Part shown: one piece after another, positions 31,395 to 39,450 of the stretch
Numbering within the stretch: position 1 is the stretch's first letter
Layout: each line of letters opens with the position of its first letter
NCBI RefSeq assembly: GCF_022664455.2
Contig: NZ_JAKRKC020000002.1
Location: 2,914,001-2,978,000 of the forward strand
Source: Actinomadura luzonensis
GTDB lineage: Bacteria; Actinomycetota; Actinomycetes; Streptosporangiales; Streptosporangiaceae
Length of the DNA stretch: 64,000 nucleotides
Reading direction: 5' to 3'
Program-made: the position numbers and the translations under genes
The notes under the pieces: model-generated
What the model was told of the DNA's origin: nothing
Seen by the model: only the letters and a program-made list of their open reading frames with translations
Database searches by the model: none

Positions 31395-32232
31395 TGTGCT
31401 CGGGAGTCGTCCGGCAGCAGCCGCCCACCATGGACGCGCCTGCCCGCCGCCACTCCGCGGCCGCCTGCCCGAACTCCACCGGGTCCGCCAGACCCAGCCA
31501 GCGGCGATGGCCGGCGTCCCAGCTCTCGCCCGAGTTCGGGTAGACCACGACCGGCAGGCCGCCGGACAGCCGGGCGATCAGCGACGGGATGTGGCGCGGC
31601 GCGGTGCAGTTCGCCCCCACCGCCACCACCCGCGGGTCGTCGGCGAACAACGCCGCCGCCTCGCGGACCGGGGTGCCGTCGTTCAGCCGCTCGCCGTCGC
31701 GGCACGAGAAACTCACCCACGCCTTCACCCCGGAGGTGCCCGCCAGCAGCCTGGCCAGCGCCCGCGCCTCCGGATAGGAGGGGATCGTCTCGCAGGCCAG
31801 CAGGTCGGCGCCGGAGGAGGCCAGCACCTCCCAGCGGGGGCGGTGCCAGGCGTACAGAGCGTCCTCGTCGAGGTCGTAGTCGCCGGTGTACTCGGCGCCG
31901 TTGGCCAGATAGGCGCCGTACGGGCCGACGGAGGCCGCCACCAGGCCGCGTCCCGCCGCGTCGCGGGCCTGCGTGGCCAGCTCCACCGACAGCCTGATCA
32001 GCGCCTCGGCGGCCCAGCGGTCCAGACCGCGGCGGCCGAACCCCTCGAACGTGGCCTGATAGCTGGCCGTCGTGGCCACGTCGGCGCCCGCCGCGAAGTA
32101 GTCGGCGTGCGCCTGGCGGATCAGCTCGGGGCGCTCCACCAGCAGGCGTGCCGACCAGAGCTCGTCGCTGAGGTCGGCGCCGAGGCGTTCGAGGTGGGTG
32201 GACAGGCCGCCGTCCAGGACAAGTGTGGTCAC
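31366..32232 (-). CDS. mmuM: Homocysteine S-methyltransferase
   Basis: This 288-residue enzyme has the N-terminal LDGGLSTHLERLGADL, a central ATTASYQATFEGF, and the zinc-binding cysteines in VGANCTAPRHI and VGGCCRTTPEHIRQI. It transfers a methyl group from S-methylmethionine or AdoMet to homocysteine in the cytosol. GTG 32232 is chosen because TACCCT on the minus strand ends six bases before it (leaderless pattern) and the sequence further upstream is repeat-rich. Its 3' end overlaps the convergent MFS gene by 29 bp. Confidence 0.9.
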   Translation of the reverse strand: MTTLVLDGGLSTHLERLGADLSDELWSARLLVERPELIRQAHADYFAAGADVATTASYQATFEGFGRRGLDRWAAEALIRLSVELATQARDAAGRGLVAASVGPYGAYLANGAEYTGDYDLDEDALYAWHRPRWEVLASSGADLLACETIPSYPEARALARLLAGTSGVKAWVSFSCRDGERLNDGTPVREAAALFADDPRVVAVGANCTAPRHIPSLIARLSGGLPVVVYPNSGESWDAGHRRWLGLADPVEFGQAAAEWRRAGASMVGGCCRTTPEHIRQIRAHLT

Positions 32233-32277
32233 TCGTCCAGGGTAAGAGCGCCACGGCACTCCCCGGCGCGAATCAAT

Positions 32278-32900
32278 CAGCCCCGGCCCCCGACTTCGCA
32301 GCTCCCGACGTCCCGACGACGTCACCCGCAGCCTCACGAGCCTCGGCTTCCCAGCCACCCGGCTTCTCGGTCACCCGGCTTCCCAGCCACCCGACTGTCC
32401 AGCCATCCACTCCGTGCCCATCAACTCCGGCCCTCGGCTTTGCGGCCCTCGGCTTTGCGGCCCTCGGCTTTGCGGCCCTCGGCCTCCTGGGCTCCGGCTT
32501 CAGGCACTCGGACTTCGCGGGCCTTGGTTTCGCGGGCCCGCAGCTTCGCAGGCTCGGCTTCCGGGCCCTCATGCCTACAGCCCTCAGCCTCGCGGGCCTC
32601 AATCGGGCGGCCTCAGGCTCACCGGCCTCAGTTGTACGAGCCCCAGCCCCCGTGGCTCACAACTTCGCGGGCCTCAATCGGGCGGGCCTCAATCGGGCGG
32701 GCCTCAATCGGGCGGGCCTCAATCGGGCGGGCCTCAATCGGGCGGGCCTCAATCGGGCGGGCCTCAGGCTTACCGGCCTCAGCTGTACGAGCCCCAGCCC
32801 CCGTGGCTCACAACCTCGCGGGCTTTCCCTTCGTCCCTGTCGTCGCCGGATCCGCGTCGAGACCCGGAGGTCCAAGAGGCGCTGGGCGTGCCGGCGCGGA
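32278..32900. repeat. Degenerate 15-bp-period repeat region with a six-copy minisatellite core
   Basis: This roughly 620-bp stretch has no assignable gene. It is built of short repeats: CGGCTTTGCGGCCCT units near 32433-32477, and six perfect contiguous copies of GCCTCAATCGGGCGG at 32671-32760. The core is flanked by two 61-bp near-identical blocks (32610-32670 and 32761-32821, each running from GCCTCAGGCT to CTCGCGG or TTCGCGG). One plus-strand frame reads as repeated AGLNR or LGFAA pentapeptides, but there is no convincing start. It lies between two minus-strand genes, mmuM and the Crp/Fnr gene. Confidence 0.85.
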
Positions 32901-33554
32901 TCAGCGGGCGGCGAGGCGGGTCAGGGCGGCGGGGTCGAGGACGATCACCTCGCCGGGGGCGATCTCGATCACGCCGCGGCGTTCGAACGAGCGCAGGGCC
33001 CGGTTCACGCTCACCCGCGTCGCGCCGATCTCCGCGCCCAGGCCCGCCTGTCCCGCGTGCAGCGGCACCCGGCCGTCCGCGCACCGCCGGGCCAGCCAGC
33101 TCGCCACCCGGGCCGGGACGTCCCTGATCGCCGCGTCCGTGAGCCGTTCGTCGAGGTCGCGCACGGTGGCGGCGAGCGTCCGCAGCAGCCGGGCCGCGAC
33201 CGACGGCTCCTCGCCGACCAGCTTCAGCACCGCCGCGCGCGGCAGGTAGGCGACCTCGACCGCGGTCACGGCCGTCCTGGTCGCCCGGTGGGGGCCGTCC
33301 ACGAGCAGCGCCGTCTTGTCGAACGCCACCGGCGCCGCCTCCACGGCCAGCACCACCTCCCTGCCGTCCGCGCTCACCCTGCCGGCCTTGACCCGGCCGT
33401 CCAGCAGCACGATCAGCTCGCCGGCCGGATCACCCTCGGTGCACAGCACCTGCCCGGACGGGTAGCGCCGGCGCCGCGCCAGAGCCGCCAGGCCGCGCAG
33501 CCGCTCCTCGCTCAGCTCCGCGAACATCGGCAGGTCGGCCAGCGAGCACGTCAT
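32901..33554 (-). CDS. Crp/Fnr family transcriptional regulator
   Basis: This 217-residue regulator has an N-terminal cyclic-nucleotide-binding-like beta roll (RRYPSGQVLCTEGDPAGELIVLLDGRVKAGR), a long dimer helix and a C-terminal winged HTH (HAGQAGLGAEIGATRVSVNRALRSFERRGVIEI). The phosphate-binding cassette of true cAMP receptors is not evident, and no Fnr-type cysteine cluster is seen, so the ligand is uncertain. On the minus strand TATACC ends seven bases before the ATG, inside a GTATCCCGGTATAC near-palindrome, which suggests a leaderless and possibly self-controlled promoter. Confidence 0.9.
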   Translation of the reverse strand: MTCSLADLPMFAELSEERLRGLAALARRRRYPSGQVLCTEGDPAGELIVLLDGRVKAGRVSADGREVVLAVEAAPVAFDKTALLVDGPHRATRTAVTAVEVAYLPRAAVLKLVGEEPSVAARLLRTLAATVRDLDERLTDAAIRDVPARVASWLARRCADGRVPLHAGQAGLGAEIGATRVSVNRALRSFERRGVIEIAPGEVIVLDPAALTRLAAR

Positions 33555-33628
33555 GTATCCCGGTATACAGCGCCGGGGTGCCGCGCGAGGCTGCCGGGTG
33601 CCGGCCGCCGCGTCTAGCGTGCCGGGGC

Positions 33629-33895
33629 ATGACGAGATACGTGGTGCACCTGACCTTCGACGACGACCCGCGGCGGCTGGCCGTCCGGCCCGCGCACCGG
33701 GAGCACCTGCGGCGCCTCCACGAGGAGGGACGGCTGGTCACCGCCGGGCCCTGGGCTGACGACAGCGGGGCCATGCACGTGTACGAGGTGGCGGACGAGG
33801 AGGAGGTGCGGGAGATCCTGCGGCGGGATCCGTACACGGAGGTGGCGGACTGTTACGAGGTCACGTTGGTGAAGGAGTGGGTGCCGCTCCTGTGA
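33629..33895 (+). CDS. YCII-related protein
   Basis: This small 88-residue ferredoxin-like-fold protein of the YCII family contains the conserved RPAHREHLRRLHEEGRLV and AGPWADDSGAMHVYEVADEEEV, with the characteristic His and Asp residues and a C-terminal YTEVADCYEVTLVKEW. Family members are small enzymes or stress proteins of unclear activity. ATG 33629 follows TAGCGT by 8 bases without a ribosome site (leaderless pattern). It is divergent from the Crp/Fnr gene, with overlapping promoter space of about 75 bp. Confidence 0.88.
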   Translation: MTRYVVHLTFDDDPRRLAVRPAHREHLRRLHEEGRLVTAGPWADDSGAMHVYEVADEEEVREILRRDPYTEVADCYEVTLVKEWVPLL

Positions 33896-34173
33896 TCGCC
33901 GGCGCCCTGGGGCGATGGCCCGGCTGTCGGCTCGCATGCGCCTACGCAGCTGCCAGCGCGCCTACGCGCCTGTCAACTCGCAGGCGCCTACGCGTTTGTC
34001 GGCTCGCATGCGCCTAAGCATCTGCCGGCTCGTCCGCTCGCTTGCTCATCCGCTGCAGCGCAAGCGGCGTCCGCCAGCAGCAGGAGCACGCGGCTCCTGG
34101 GGCCCGCGAGTGCGAGGTGCGCGCTCGCGGGCTCTCGGACGACTTCGGGCCGGGCCTGTCCGGGGCCCCTGAG
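33896..34173. repeat. Convergent intergenic stretch with degenerate direct repeats
   Basis: This 278-bp gap lies between the YCII gene and the VIT/vWA gene. TGTCGGCTCGCATGCGCCTA occurs at 33925 and again at 33997, with a weaker third copy (TGTCAACTCGCAGGCGCCTA) at 33971. A plus-strand reading from 33915 gives LSARMRL twice but no recognisable protein. I see no gene here. Confidence 0.6.
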
Positions 34174-36651
34174 TCAGGTGCGTTTCCAGAAGGGGCCGCG
34201 ACGACGGGCGTCGGCAGGGCCGTCGCCCCCGCCGCTTGGGTCGCCGGCCGGGCCGACGTGTGGATCGCCGGCGGGCTGGGGCGGGTTGCCGAGAGGGCCC
34301 GAGGGGTCGGGGATGGGTGGGAGGCCGAGGAGGGCGGTGAGGATGGTTACGGCGTGGTCGTGGAGGGCGCGGGCGTCGCCGCCCGGGCGTTCGGCGGCCT
34401 CCAGGTCGCGGGCCAGCGCCTCCAGCCGCTGCTCACCGCCCAGGTACTCGGCCAGTGCCGCCAGCCGGGTGCCCAGGTCGGCGAGGTACGTCAGGTCGGG
34501 CGCGGGCAGCGACCGGAGCCTTTCCAGCTCGGCCACGAGCTGCGGGCGTACCGACTCCAGGTCCTGGGTCCTGCGGGGTGCGGGGCGGGACTTCCGGGGA
34601 CCGCGCAGGCCGCCCCGGACAGGAGGGGCCGCGCCGGGGGCGCCGTGGGCAGGGGCGTTCGGGTGGCTGAGGGGCGGGGCGGCGGGGCCGGTCGTCAGGA
34701 AGCCGGGGACGTCCAGCTCGTCGTCGAAGCTCTCCGGCTTGGCCATCCGCGCCCTGGCCTGCGGCATCATGGGGGCGGCGGCCGGCATGGCCATCATGGC
34801 GGCCCTCGCGGCGAACGTGCCGCCGATCGGCGGTGCCGGCATCTCCCAGCCGCTCGGCGGCTCGACCGGCTGGATGACGTGGTGCTCGGGCTCGCCGCCC
34901 GCGACCTGCCGGGTGTCGACCGCCACGTACGCCGTGAAGCGGCACAACACGCCGTTGTCCAGCGAGACGCGCACGATGCGGGACTCCAGGTCGTGCTCGC
35001 CCATCGCGTACCGGTCCTCCAGCTCCCGCAGGTGGGCGCGGGCCCAGACGGCGCGCAGGGCCGGATTGTCCACGGCGACGCCTTCGACGTGCTCCTCCCA
35101 CGGCCCGCTCGCGGCCAGGCCGCGGACGGTCACCGCCGACCCCTCGCGGAAGCGCCCGTACACGCGCAGTGGCACGCCGGGGAAGACGGAGCCGAGGTGG
35201 GTGACGGTGCCGGGCTCGACGTCGAGGCCCTTGAGCGACAGGTCCGTGACCAGGGGAGCGCCGATCCGGCGGTGGATGTGCTCCATGGCGGCGTCCAGGC
35301 GGTCCTCGGACTCGACCAGCTCGCACCGGCCCGCGCCGAGCCCGGCCAGGCGGCCGAGGAACCCGGCGTTGACGGCCCTGTCGATGCCGACCGTGTGCAC
35401 CCGCATGGCCGACAGCGCGCCGCCCGCCTGCTCCAGGATCTGGTCCTCGTTGCCGACCTGGCCGTCGGTGACCAGCACCACGACCCGCTCGCGCCCCGGC
35501 TCGCCGCCGCCCAGCAGCGCGACGGCCTGGCGCAGCGGGTCGAGCAGCTCGGTGCCGCCCCGCGCGTCGACGCGGGCCAGGTGCTCGACGGCGCGGTAGC
35601 GGTTGCGGTCGGACGCCTCCACCAGGCCCTCGAAGGCCCGCTCCACCACCGAGTCGAACGTCAGCACCGCGAAGCGGTCCTGCGGCGTCAGGGTGTCGAC
35701 GATACGGGCGGCGGCGCGGCGGGCCGCCACCATCTTCCAGCCGCCCATGCTGCCCGACCGGTCGAGCAGCAGCACCAGGTCGCGCGGCGTGCGGGCGGCC
35801 TGCAGGGGCGGCGGCACCACGGTCAGCGCGAACGTCCGGCCGCGCCCGTCCTCGCCGCCGTCGAGCAGCAGCGACGTGGACGCCTCGAACGACAGGCGCA
35901 GGACGAAGTCGCGGTCCAGCCGCTCGCCGGGGCGCAGGCGTACCGTCCGGCCCTCCTCCTCCACCACGTGCAGGCTGGAGGCCAGCTCGCGCAGCTCCAG
36001 CCCGGCGGCGTCGACGGTCGCGGCCAGCGACAGGCGCACCGGGTGGGGGAATCCGGGCAGCAGCACCGGCGGCGTGATCCGGGAGGCGTCCGGCACGGCG
36101 TCGGTGTCGGGCGCGACGCCCGCGCCCGCGGACGGGCCGTCGATCGGGTTGCCGGGGATGTAACGTGGCGCGACGACCAGAGGGAAGCGGAACGTGGCGG
36201 CGCCGTCCTCGTACGGCAGCGGCTGGCTCATCGTCAGCCGCACCGAGACGTGCTCGCCGGGCAGGACGTTGCCCACCCTGATGGTGAAGACGTCGGGACG
36301 GTCCTCCTCGGCGATGGCGGCCCGGCGGCCCTCGCGCAGCGCCCGGTCGTAGTCGGCCCTGGCCTGGGCGCGTTCCTTGAGCACGCCTTCGATCACCCGG
36401 TCGTCGGCCTCCATGCGGAACCCGGTCACCGCGGCGCGGTCGGGCAGCGGGAAGACGTAGGTGGCCTCCAGCGTGACGTCGAACGGGTTGCGGAAGCCCT
36501 GGGTGACCTCGACCCCGGCGATCAGGCCGGAGATGTCCGCCTTGACGTCCACGCTCTCCAGCGGCAGGTTGCCGCGCTCGGTCAGCAACGCGCCGAACCC
36601 GGCGTCCGGCACCGGCAGGCACCGGGCGGGCTCCAGCGAAGTGATCTTCAT
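34174..36651 (-). CDS. VIT and von Willebrand factor type A domain protein
   Basis: This 825-residue protein has an N-terminal VIT (inter-alpha-trypsin) domain at about residues 1-130 (DISGLIAGVEVTQGFRNPF, ATYVFPLPDRAAVTGF, VLKERAQARADYDRALREGR). A beta-rich middle follows, then a vWA domain near 285-450 with a complete MIDAS: DRSGSMGG, the Thr in DARGGTELLDPL and the Asp in VTDGQVGNED. A C-terminal helical and Pro/Gly-rich tail completes it. There is no signal peptide or transmembrane helix, so it is probably cytoplasmic. The ATG overlaps the stop of the upstream MerR gene (ATGA), so the pair is one translational unit. The function is unknown; the fold suggests metal-dependent protein binding. 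Confidence 0.87.
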   Translation of the reverse strand: MKITSLEPARCLPVPDAGFGALLTERGNLPLESVDVKADISGLIAGVEVTQGFRNPFDVTLEATYVFPLPDRAAVTGFRMEADDRVIEGVLKERAQARADYDRALREGRRAAIAEEDRPDVFTIRVGNVLPGEHVSVRLTMSQPLPYEDGAATFRFPLVVAPRYIPGNPIDGPSAGAGVAPDTDAVPDASRITPPVLLPGFPHPVRLSLAATVDAAGLELRELASSLHVVEEEGRTVRLRPGERLDRDFVLRLSFEASTSLLLDGGEDGRGRTFALTVVPPPLQAARTPRDLVLLLDRSGSMGGWKMVAARRAAARIVDTLTPQDRFAVLTFDSVVERAFEGLVEASDRNRYRAVEHLARVDARGGTELLDPLRQAVALLGGGEPGRERVVVLVTDGQVGNEDQILEQAGGALSAMRVHTVGIDRAVNAGFLGRLAGLGAGRCELVESEDRLDAAMEHIHRRIGAPLVTDLSLKGLDVEPGTVTHLGSVFPGVPLRVYGRFREGSAVTVRGLAASGPWEEHVEGVAVDNPALRAVWARAHLRELEDRYAMGEHDLESRIVRVSLDNGVLCRFTAYVAVDTRQVAGGEPEHHVIQPVEPPSGWEMPAPPIGGTFAARAAMMAMPAAAPMMPQARARMAKPESFDDELDVPGFLTTGPAAPPLSHPNAPAHGAPGAAPPVRGGLRGPRKSRPAPRRTQDLESVRPQLVAELERLRSLPAPDLTYLADLGTRLAALAEYLGGEQRLEALARDLEAAERPGGDARALHDHAVTILTALLGLPPIPDPSGPLGNPPQPAGDPHVGPAGDPSGGGDGPADARRRGPFWKRT

Positions 36652-37856
36652 GTCAGCTCCCTCTCTTCGAGCACCGCGAGCAGCGGGCCCGCTGCCGCCA
36701 GCACCGCCTGGACGTCTTCCTGCGACGGGACGCGGCCGCCGTCCCATACGATGCGCACGCCGCTGCCGAGGCTGATTCCCGTCACCAGGTCCGGGCCGGG
36801 GGCGGCGGTGGCATCGCCTCCGGGGGGTCGGTGGAGGTTGGGGGTGCCATCGGCGTCGGCGTCGGTTCCGGTTCCGGTTCCGGTTTCGGTGGCTCTCACG
36901 GCTGCGGCCAGCCGGGACTCCGCCGGAGAGGCGGGTGCGGCCTTGCGCGGCGGCCGCAGAGCCGGCTGCGGCACGACCGCCGGTGCCGCTTCGGCCGGGG
37001 ATGCTGTCCGCGTGCTCTGGGGGCTGGGCCGCGGAACGCTTTCGGACGCGGGTGCCGTGTCGGCGGAGTACGGCGTGGTGGGGCGTTCTGCCCAGAAGCG
37101 TGCGCGCTCGGGACTGCGGTCGCCGGACGTCTCCGTGGCGTCGCCGAGGGCGGTCGGCTCGGTGTCGGCGGTCGCTTCCTCCGGATGGGCGAGGTCGCGA
37201 GGTGGCTCACCTTGTGGCGGTGTGGCCGGTGGGCGAGGGCTGGGCCGGTGCGGAGGCACCGGTGAAGTGCCGGGCGATCTTGAGGTGCCCGGTGACGCGG
37301 GTGTGCGCTGCGGCGTCGGGGCGTGCGGTGCCTCGGCGTGCGGTGCCTCGGCGTGCGGTGTTTGCGCGTGGGGTGCTTTGGGGGCGTGCGGTGCCGGGGC
37401 TGTTGGTGGTGCCGGGTGGCCTGCCGGCGACGGCGCACGTGGGGGCGGGGCGGCGGGCCTCGGCGGGGTTACGGGGGCGCTGGGTGAAGTGGGGCGAGGC
37501 GGGGCGGCGTGCGGGGGCGGGGCCGGACGGGTGGTGGGGGAGGGGGCGGGGATGGCGGCGGTCTCCTCCAGCGTGCGGTCCGTCGCGCCCGCCAGGGCCA
37601 CCTGGATGTCGGCGATCGAGTGGCCCTCGGCCTGCAGGCGCTTGACGGCGACGAGCTGCAGCAGGTGGCGGCGGCCGTAGCGGGCGATGCGGCCGCGCCG
37701 GGTCAGCGGCGGGTCGAGCAGGCCGATGGTCGTGTACCAGCGGATCAGGCGCTCCCCGGGCACGTCGCGGACCCGCCCGCTGAGCGGCGCGGCGCCGCCG
37801 CGCAGCGCGCGGGCCGCGTGCTCGGCCAGCTCACCGATGGTCCAGGTCTCGCTCAT
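36648..37856 (-). CDS. MerR family regulator with long Pro-rich linker
   Basis: This 402-residue protein has an N-terminal MerR HTH (WTIGELAEHAARAL, RLIRWYTTIGLLDPPLTRRGRIARYGRRHLLQLVAVKRL) ending near residue 95. A linker of about 240 residues follows, very rich in Pro/Ala/Thr/His, with tandem PHAEAPHAEAPHA and GTGTGTDADAD units. A compact C-terminal domain (VTGISLGSGVRIVWDGGR ... LLAVLEERELT) completes it. MerR proteins normally have 120-300 residues; the linker is the exception here. It is coupled to the VIT/vWA gene. A 25-bp palindrome between its -35-like TTGACA and the start indicates autoregulation. Confidence 0.87.
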   Translation of the reverse strand: MSETWTIGELAEHAARALRGGAAPLSGRVRDVPGERLIRWYTTIGLLDPPLTRRGRIARYGRRHLLQLVAVKRLQAEGHSIADIQVALAGATDRTLEETAAIPAPSPTTRPAPPPHAAPPRPTSPSAPVTPPRPAAPPPRAPSPAGHPAPPTAPAPHAPKAPHAQTPHAEAPHAEAPHAPTPQRTPASPGTSRSPGTSPVPPHRPSPRPPATPPQGEPPRDLAHPEEATADTEPTALGDATETSGDRSPERARFWAERPTTPYSADTAPASESVPRPSPQSTRTASPAEAAPAVVPQPALRPPRKAAPASPAESRLAAAVRATETGTGTGTDADADGTPNLHRPPGGDATAAPGPDLVTGISLGSGVRIVWDGGRVPSQEDVQAVLAAAGPLLAVLEERELT

Positions 37857-37866
37857 GCCCTCATCA

Positions 37867-37891
37867 TGACACTGTCATTGTTACAGTGTCA
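37867..37891. promoter_or_regulatory. MerR-type operator TGACACTGT-N7-ACAGTGTCA
   Basis: Two perfect 9-bp arms are separated by CATTGTT, ending 10 bases upstream of the merR start. On the minus strand TTGACA lies at one end and CATGAT at the other with an 18-bp spacer, so the palindrome fills the spacer of the promoter, the classical MerR arrangement. The divergent dps gene starts 93 bp away and could be affected as well. Confidence 0.72.
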
Positions 37892-37983
37892 ATGTTAGGC
37901 CGCGGAGAGCCTGGGCAGAGGGACAAACGTTGCCAACTAACGGCAAGAAGGAAGAAAACACCCGGACGGGGAGGAATATCGAC

Positions 37984-38451
37984 ATGGCCACGATCAAAGG
38001 CCCGCTTTCCGAAGAGGCCAGGAACACCGTCGCCGAGTGCCTGCAGGGCGCCCTGGTCGACCTGATCGACCTGTCGCTGGTCGCCAAGCAGGCCCACTGG
38101 AACCTGGTCGGCACCCACTTCCGCTCGGTCCACCTCCAGCTCGACCAGGTCGTCGCGCTGGCCAGGACGCACATGGACACCCTCGCCGAGCGCGCCGTCG
38201 CCCTCGGGGCCAACCCGGACGGCCGCGCCGCCACCGTCGCGAAGTCCAGCAAGCTGGCCCAGCTGGAGAGCGGCTGGCTGGAGGACGGCAAGGTCGTCGC
38301 CACCATCACCGACGTGCTGGCGGGGATCAGCAAGCGGATGTACGAGCGCATCCAGGAGACCGACGAGGCCGACCCGGTGAGCCAGGACCTGCTGATCGCC
38401 GTGGCGCAGGACATCGACAAGCAGCACTGGATGTTCCAGGCCATGGCCTGA
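37984..38451 (+). CDS. dps: Dps-family ferritin-like DNA-protection protein
   Basis: This 155-residue Dps protein has the ferroxidase segment SLVAKQAHWNLVGTHFRSVHLQLDQV and the helix following it with TLAERAVALG. The four-helix bundle forms a dodecamer that oxidises and stores iron and protects DNA in the cytosol. ATG 37984 follows GGGGAGGAATATCGAC; an in-frame TTG at 37930 would add a polar tail, but has no ribosome site. The upstream gap contains TTGCC-N7-GGCAA (37930-37946) and the MerR operator. The gene ends in a good hairpin. Confidence 0.92.
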   Translation: MATIKGPLSEEARNTVAECLQGALVDLIDLSLVAKQAHWNLVGTHFRSVHLQLDQVVALARTHMDTLAERAVALGANPDGRAATVAKSSKLAQLESGWLEDGKVVATITDVLAGISKRMYERIQETDEADPVSQDLLIAVAQDIDKQHWMFQAMA

Positions 38452-38498
38452 CACGGGCCGCGGCGGCCGTCCCGACAGCGGGACGTGCCCTGAGCGGA

Positions 38499-38535
38499 GG
38501 AGCCCGGGGTCCGCGGGGGAGCGGCCCCGGGCTCC
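38499..38535 (+). terminator. Hairpin terminator downstream of dps
   Basis: GGAGCCCGGGG pairs perfectly with CCCCGGGCTCC across a 15-base GC-rich loop, 47 bp after the dps stop and before the promoter of the next gene. A weaker GTCCC/GGGAC hairpin lies just upstream (about 38469-38484). Confidence 0.65.
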
Positions 38536-38616
38536 GGCCTGTCCGCTCCCGAGCGCGGACCGCCGTAAGCGGCACGTAAGAGGTGACCGGCTCCTGACGA
38601 TCTAGCGTGCCGGGGT

Positions 38617-39450
38617 ATGGAGGAACGCCCGCAGATCGTCGTGCTCGCCAAGCGTCCACGGCCCGGCCATGTCAAGACCAGGCTGACGCCGCCGTACTCG
38701 CCGGAGGAGGCCGCCGCGCTGGCCGCCGCGGCGTTGCGCGACACCCTGGACGCCGTCGCCGCCACCCCCGCCGCCGCCCGCCTGCTGGCCCTCGACGAGC
38801 CGGGCCGGGAGGCCCCCGGGGGCGGGCAGGTGAGCGTGCCGGACGGGCTCGAGGTGCCGGACGGGTTCGAGGCGAGCGTGCCGGACGGGTTCGAGGCGAG
38901 CGTGCCGGACGGGTTCGAGGTGAGCGTGCCGGACGGCTTCGAGGTGATCGGGCAGCGGGGCGGCGGGCTGGACGAGCGGCTGGCCTGGGCCTTCGCCGAC
39001 GCCCACGCCCGCCGCCCGCTGCCCGTCCTGCTGATCGGCATGGACACGCCGCAGGTCACCCCCGCCCTGCTGAGCGACGCGGCGGCGGCGCTCGCCGGGC
39101 ACGACGCGGTGTTCGGGCCGGCGTCCGACGGCGGGTTCTGGCTGCTCGGGCTGCGGCGTCCCGACGCGCGGCGGCTGCTCGGGGTACCCATGTCGACCAG
39201 CGGGACGGGAGCCGCCCAGCTCGGGCGGCTGCGCGGCCTGTCGGTGGCTTTCGTGCCGGAGCTCACCGACGTGGACGACGCGGCGAGCGCCCGCGAGGTC
39301 GCGGCCCGCGCCCCGCATACCCGCTTCGCCGCCGCCCTGGCCCGCGCCGACCAGGCGGCCTCCCTGGCCCGCGCCGACCGGGGGGTCGCCGTGGGTTGCG
39401 TGGACCGGGGGGTCGCCCTGGCCGGCGGAGGGGCCGGGGCGGGGCGGTGA
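38617..39450 (+). CDS. DUF2064 / TIGR04282-type glycosyltransferase-like protein
   Basis: This 277-residue GT-A-like protein has the nucleotide-binding N-terminus IVVLAKRPRPGHVKTRL, the metal-site loop VLLIGMDTPQVTPALL and FGPASDGGFWLLGLR. These are the signatures of DUF2064 proteins, which resemble MobA/CofC-like nucleotidyl or glycosyl transferases. A run of about 38 residues (GLEVPDGFEASVPDGFEA and further copies) encoded by a 24-bp tandem repeat interrupts the fold before the metal loop. ATG 38617 lies 8 bases after TAGCGT (leaderless pattern). It is coupled by a GTGA overlap to a methyltransferase gene, which suggests a two-step modification; the substrate is unknown. Confidence 0.82.
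   Translation: MEERPQIVVLAKRPRPGHVKTRLTPPYSPEEAAALAAAALRDTLDAVAATPAAARLLALDEPGREAPGGGQVSVPDGLEVPDGFEASVPDGFEASVPDGFEVSVPDGFEVIGQRGGGLDERLAWAFADAHARRPLPVLLIGMDTPQVTPALLSDAAAALAGHDAVFGPASDGGFWLLGLRRPDARRLLGVPMSTSGTGAAQLGRLRGLSVAFVPELTDVDDAASAREVAARAPHTRFAAALARADQAASLARADRGVAVGCVDRGVALAGGGAGAGR
38836..38949 (+). repeat. In-frame 24-bp tandem repeat inside the DUF2064 gene
   Basis: After an 18-bp partial unit at 38836, four 24-bp copies begin at 38854, 38878, 38902 and 38926, each close to GTGCCGGACGGGTTCGAGG followed by CGAGC or TGAGC. They encode VPDGFEAS or VPDGFEVS. The unit length is a multiple of three, so copy-number change keeps the reading frame. Confidence 0.92.

Noticed and set aside
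33552..33568. GTATCCCGGTATAC as a Crp/Fnr autoregulatory operator
   Set aside because: The near-palindrome coincides with the TATACC -10-like hexamer, so the symmetry can arise from the promoter itself. Not strong enough to list alone.
32223..33617. A pentapeptide-repeat protein gene on the plus strand through the minisatellite and the Crp/Fnr gene
   Set aside because: There is no credible start or ribosome site, and the second half is antisense to a clear Crp/Fnr regulator. Kept only as a possible relic.
34042..37680. Very long plus-strand open frame (over 1200 codons) opposite the VIT/vWA and MerR genes
   Set aside because: It lies entirely antisense to two genes with clear domains and motifs. 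Its translation is low-complexity Arg/Gly/Gln, as expected for a shadow frame in high-GC DNA.
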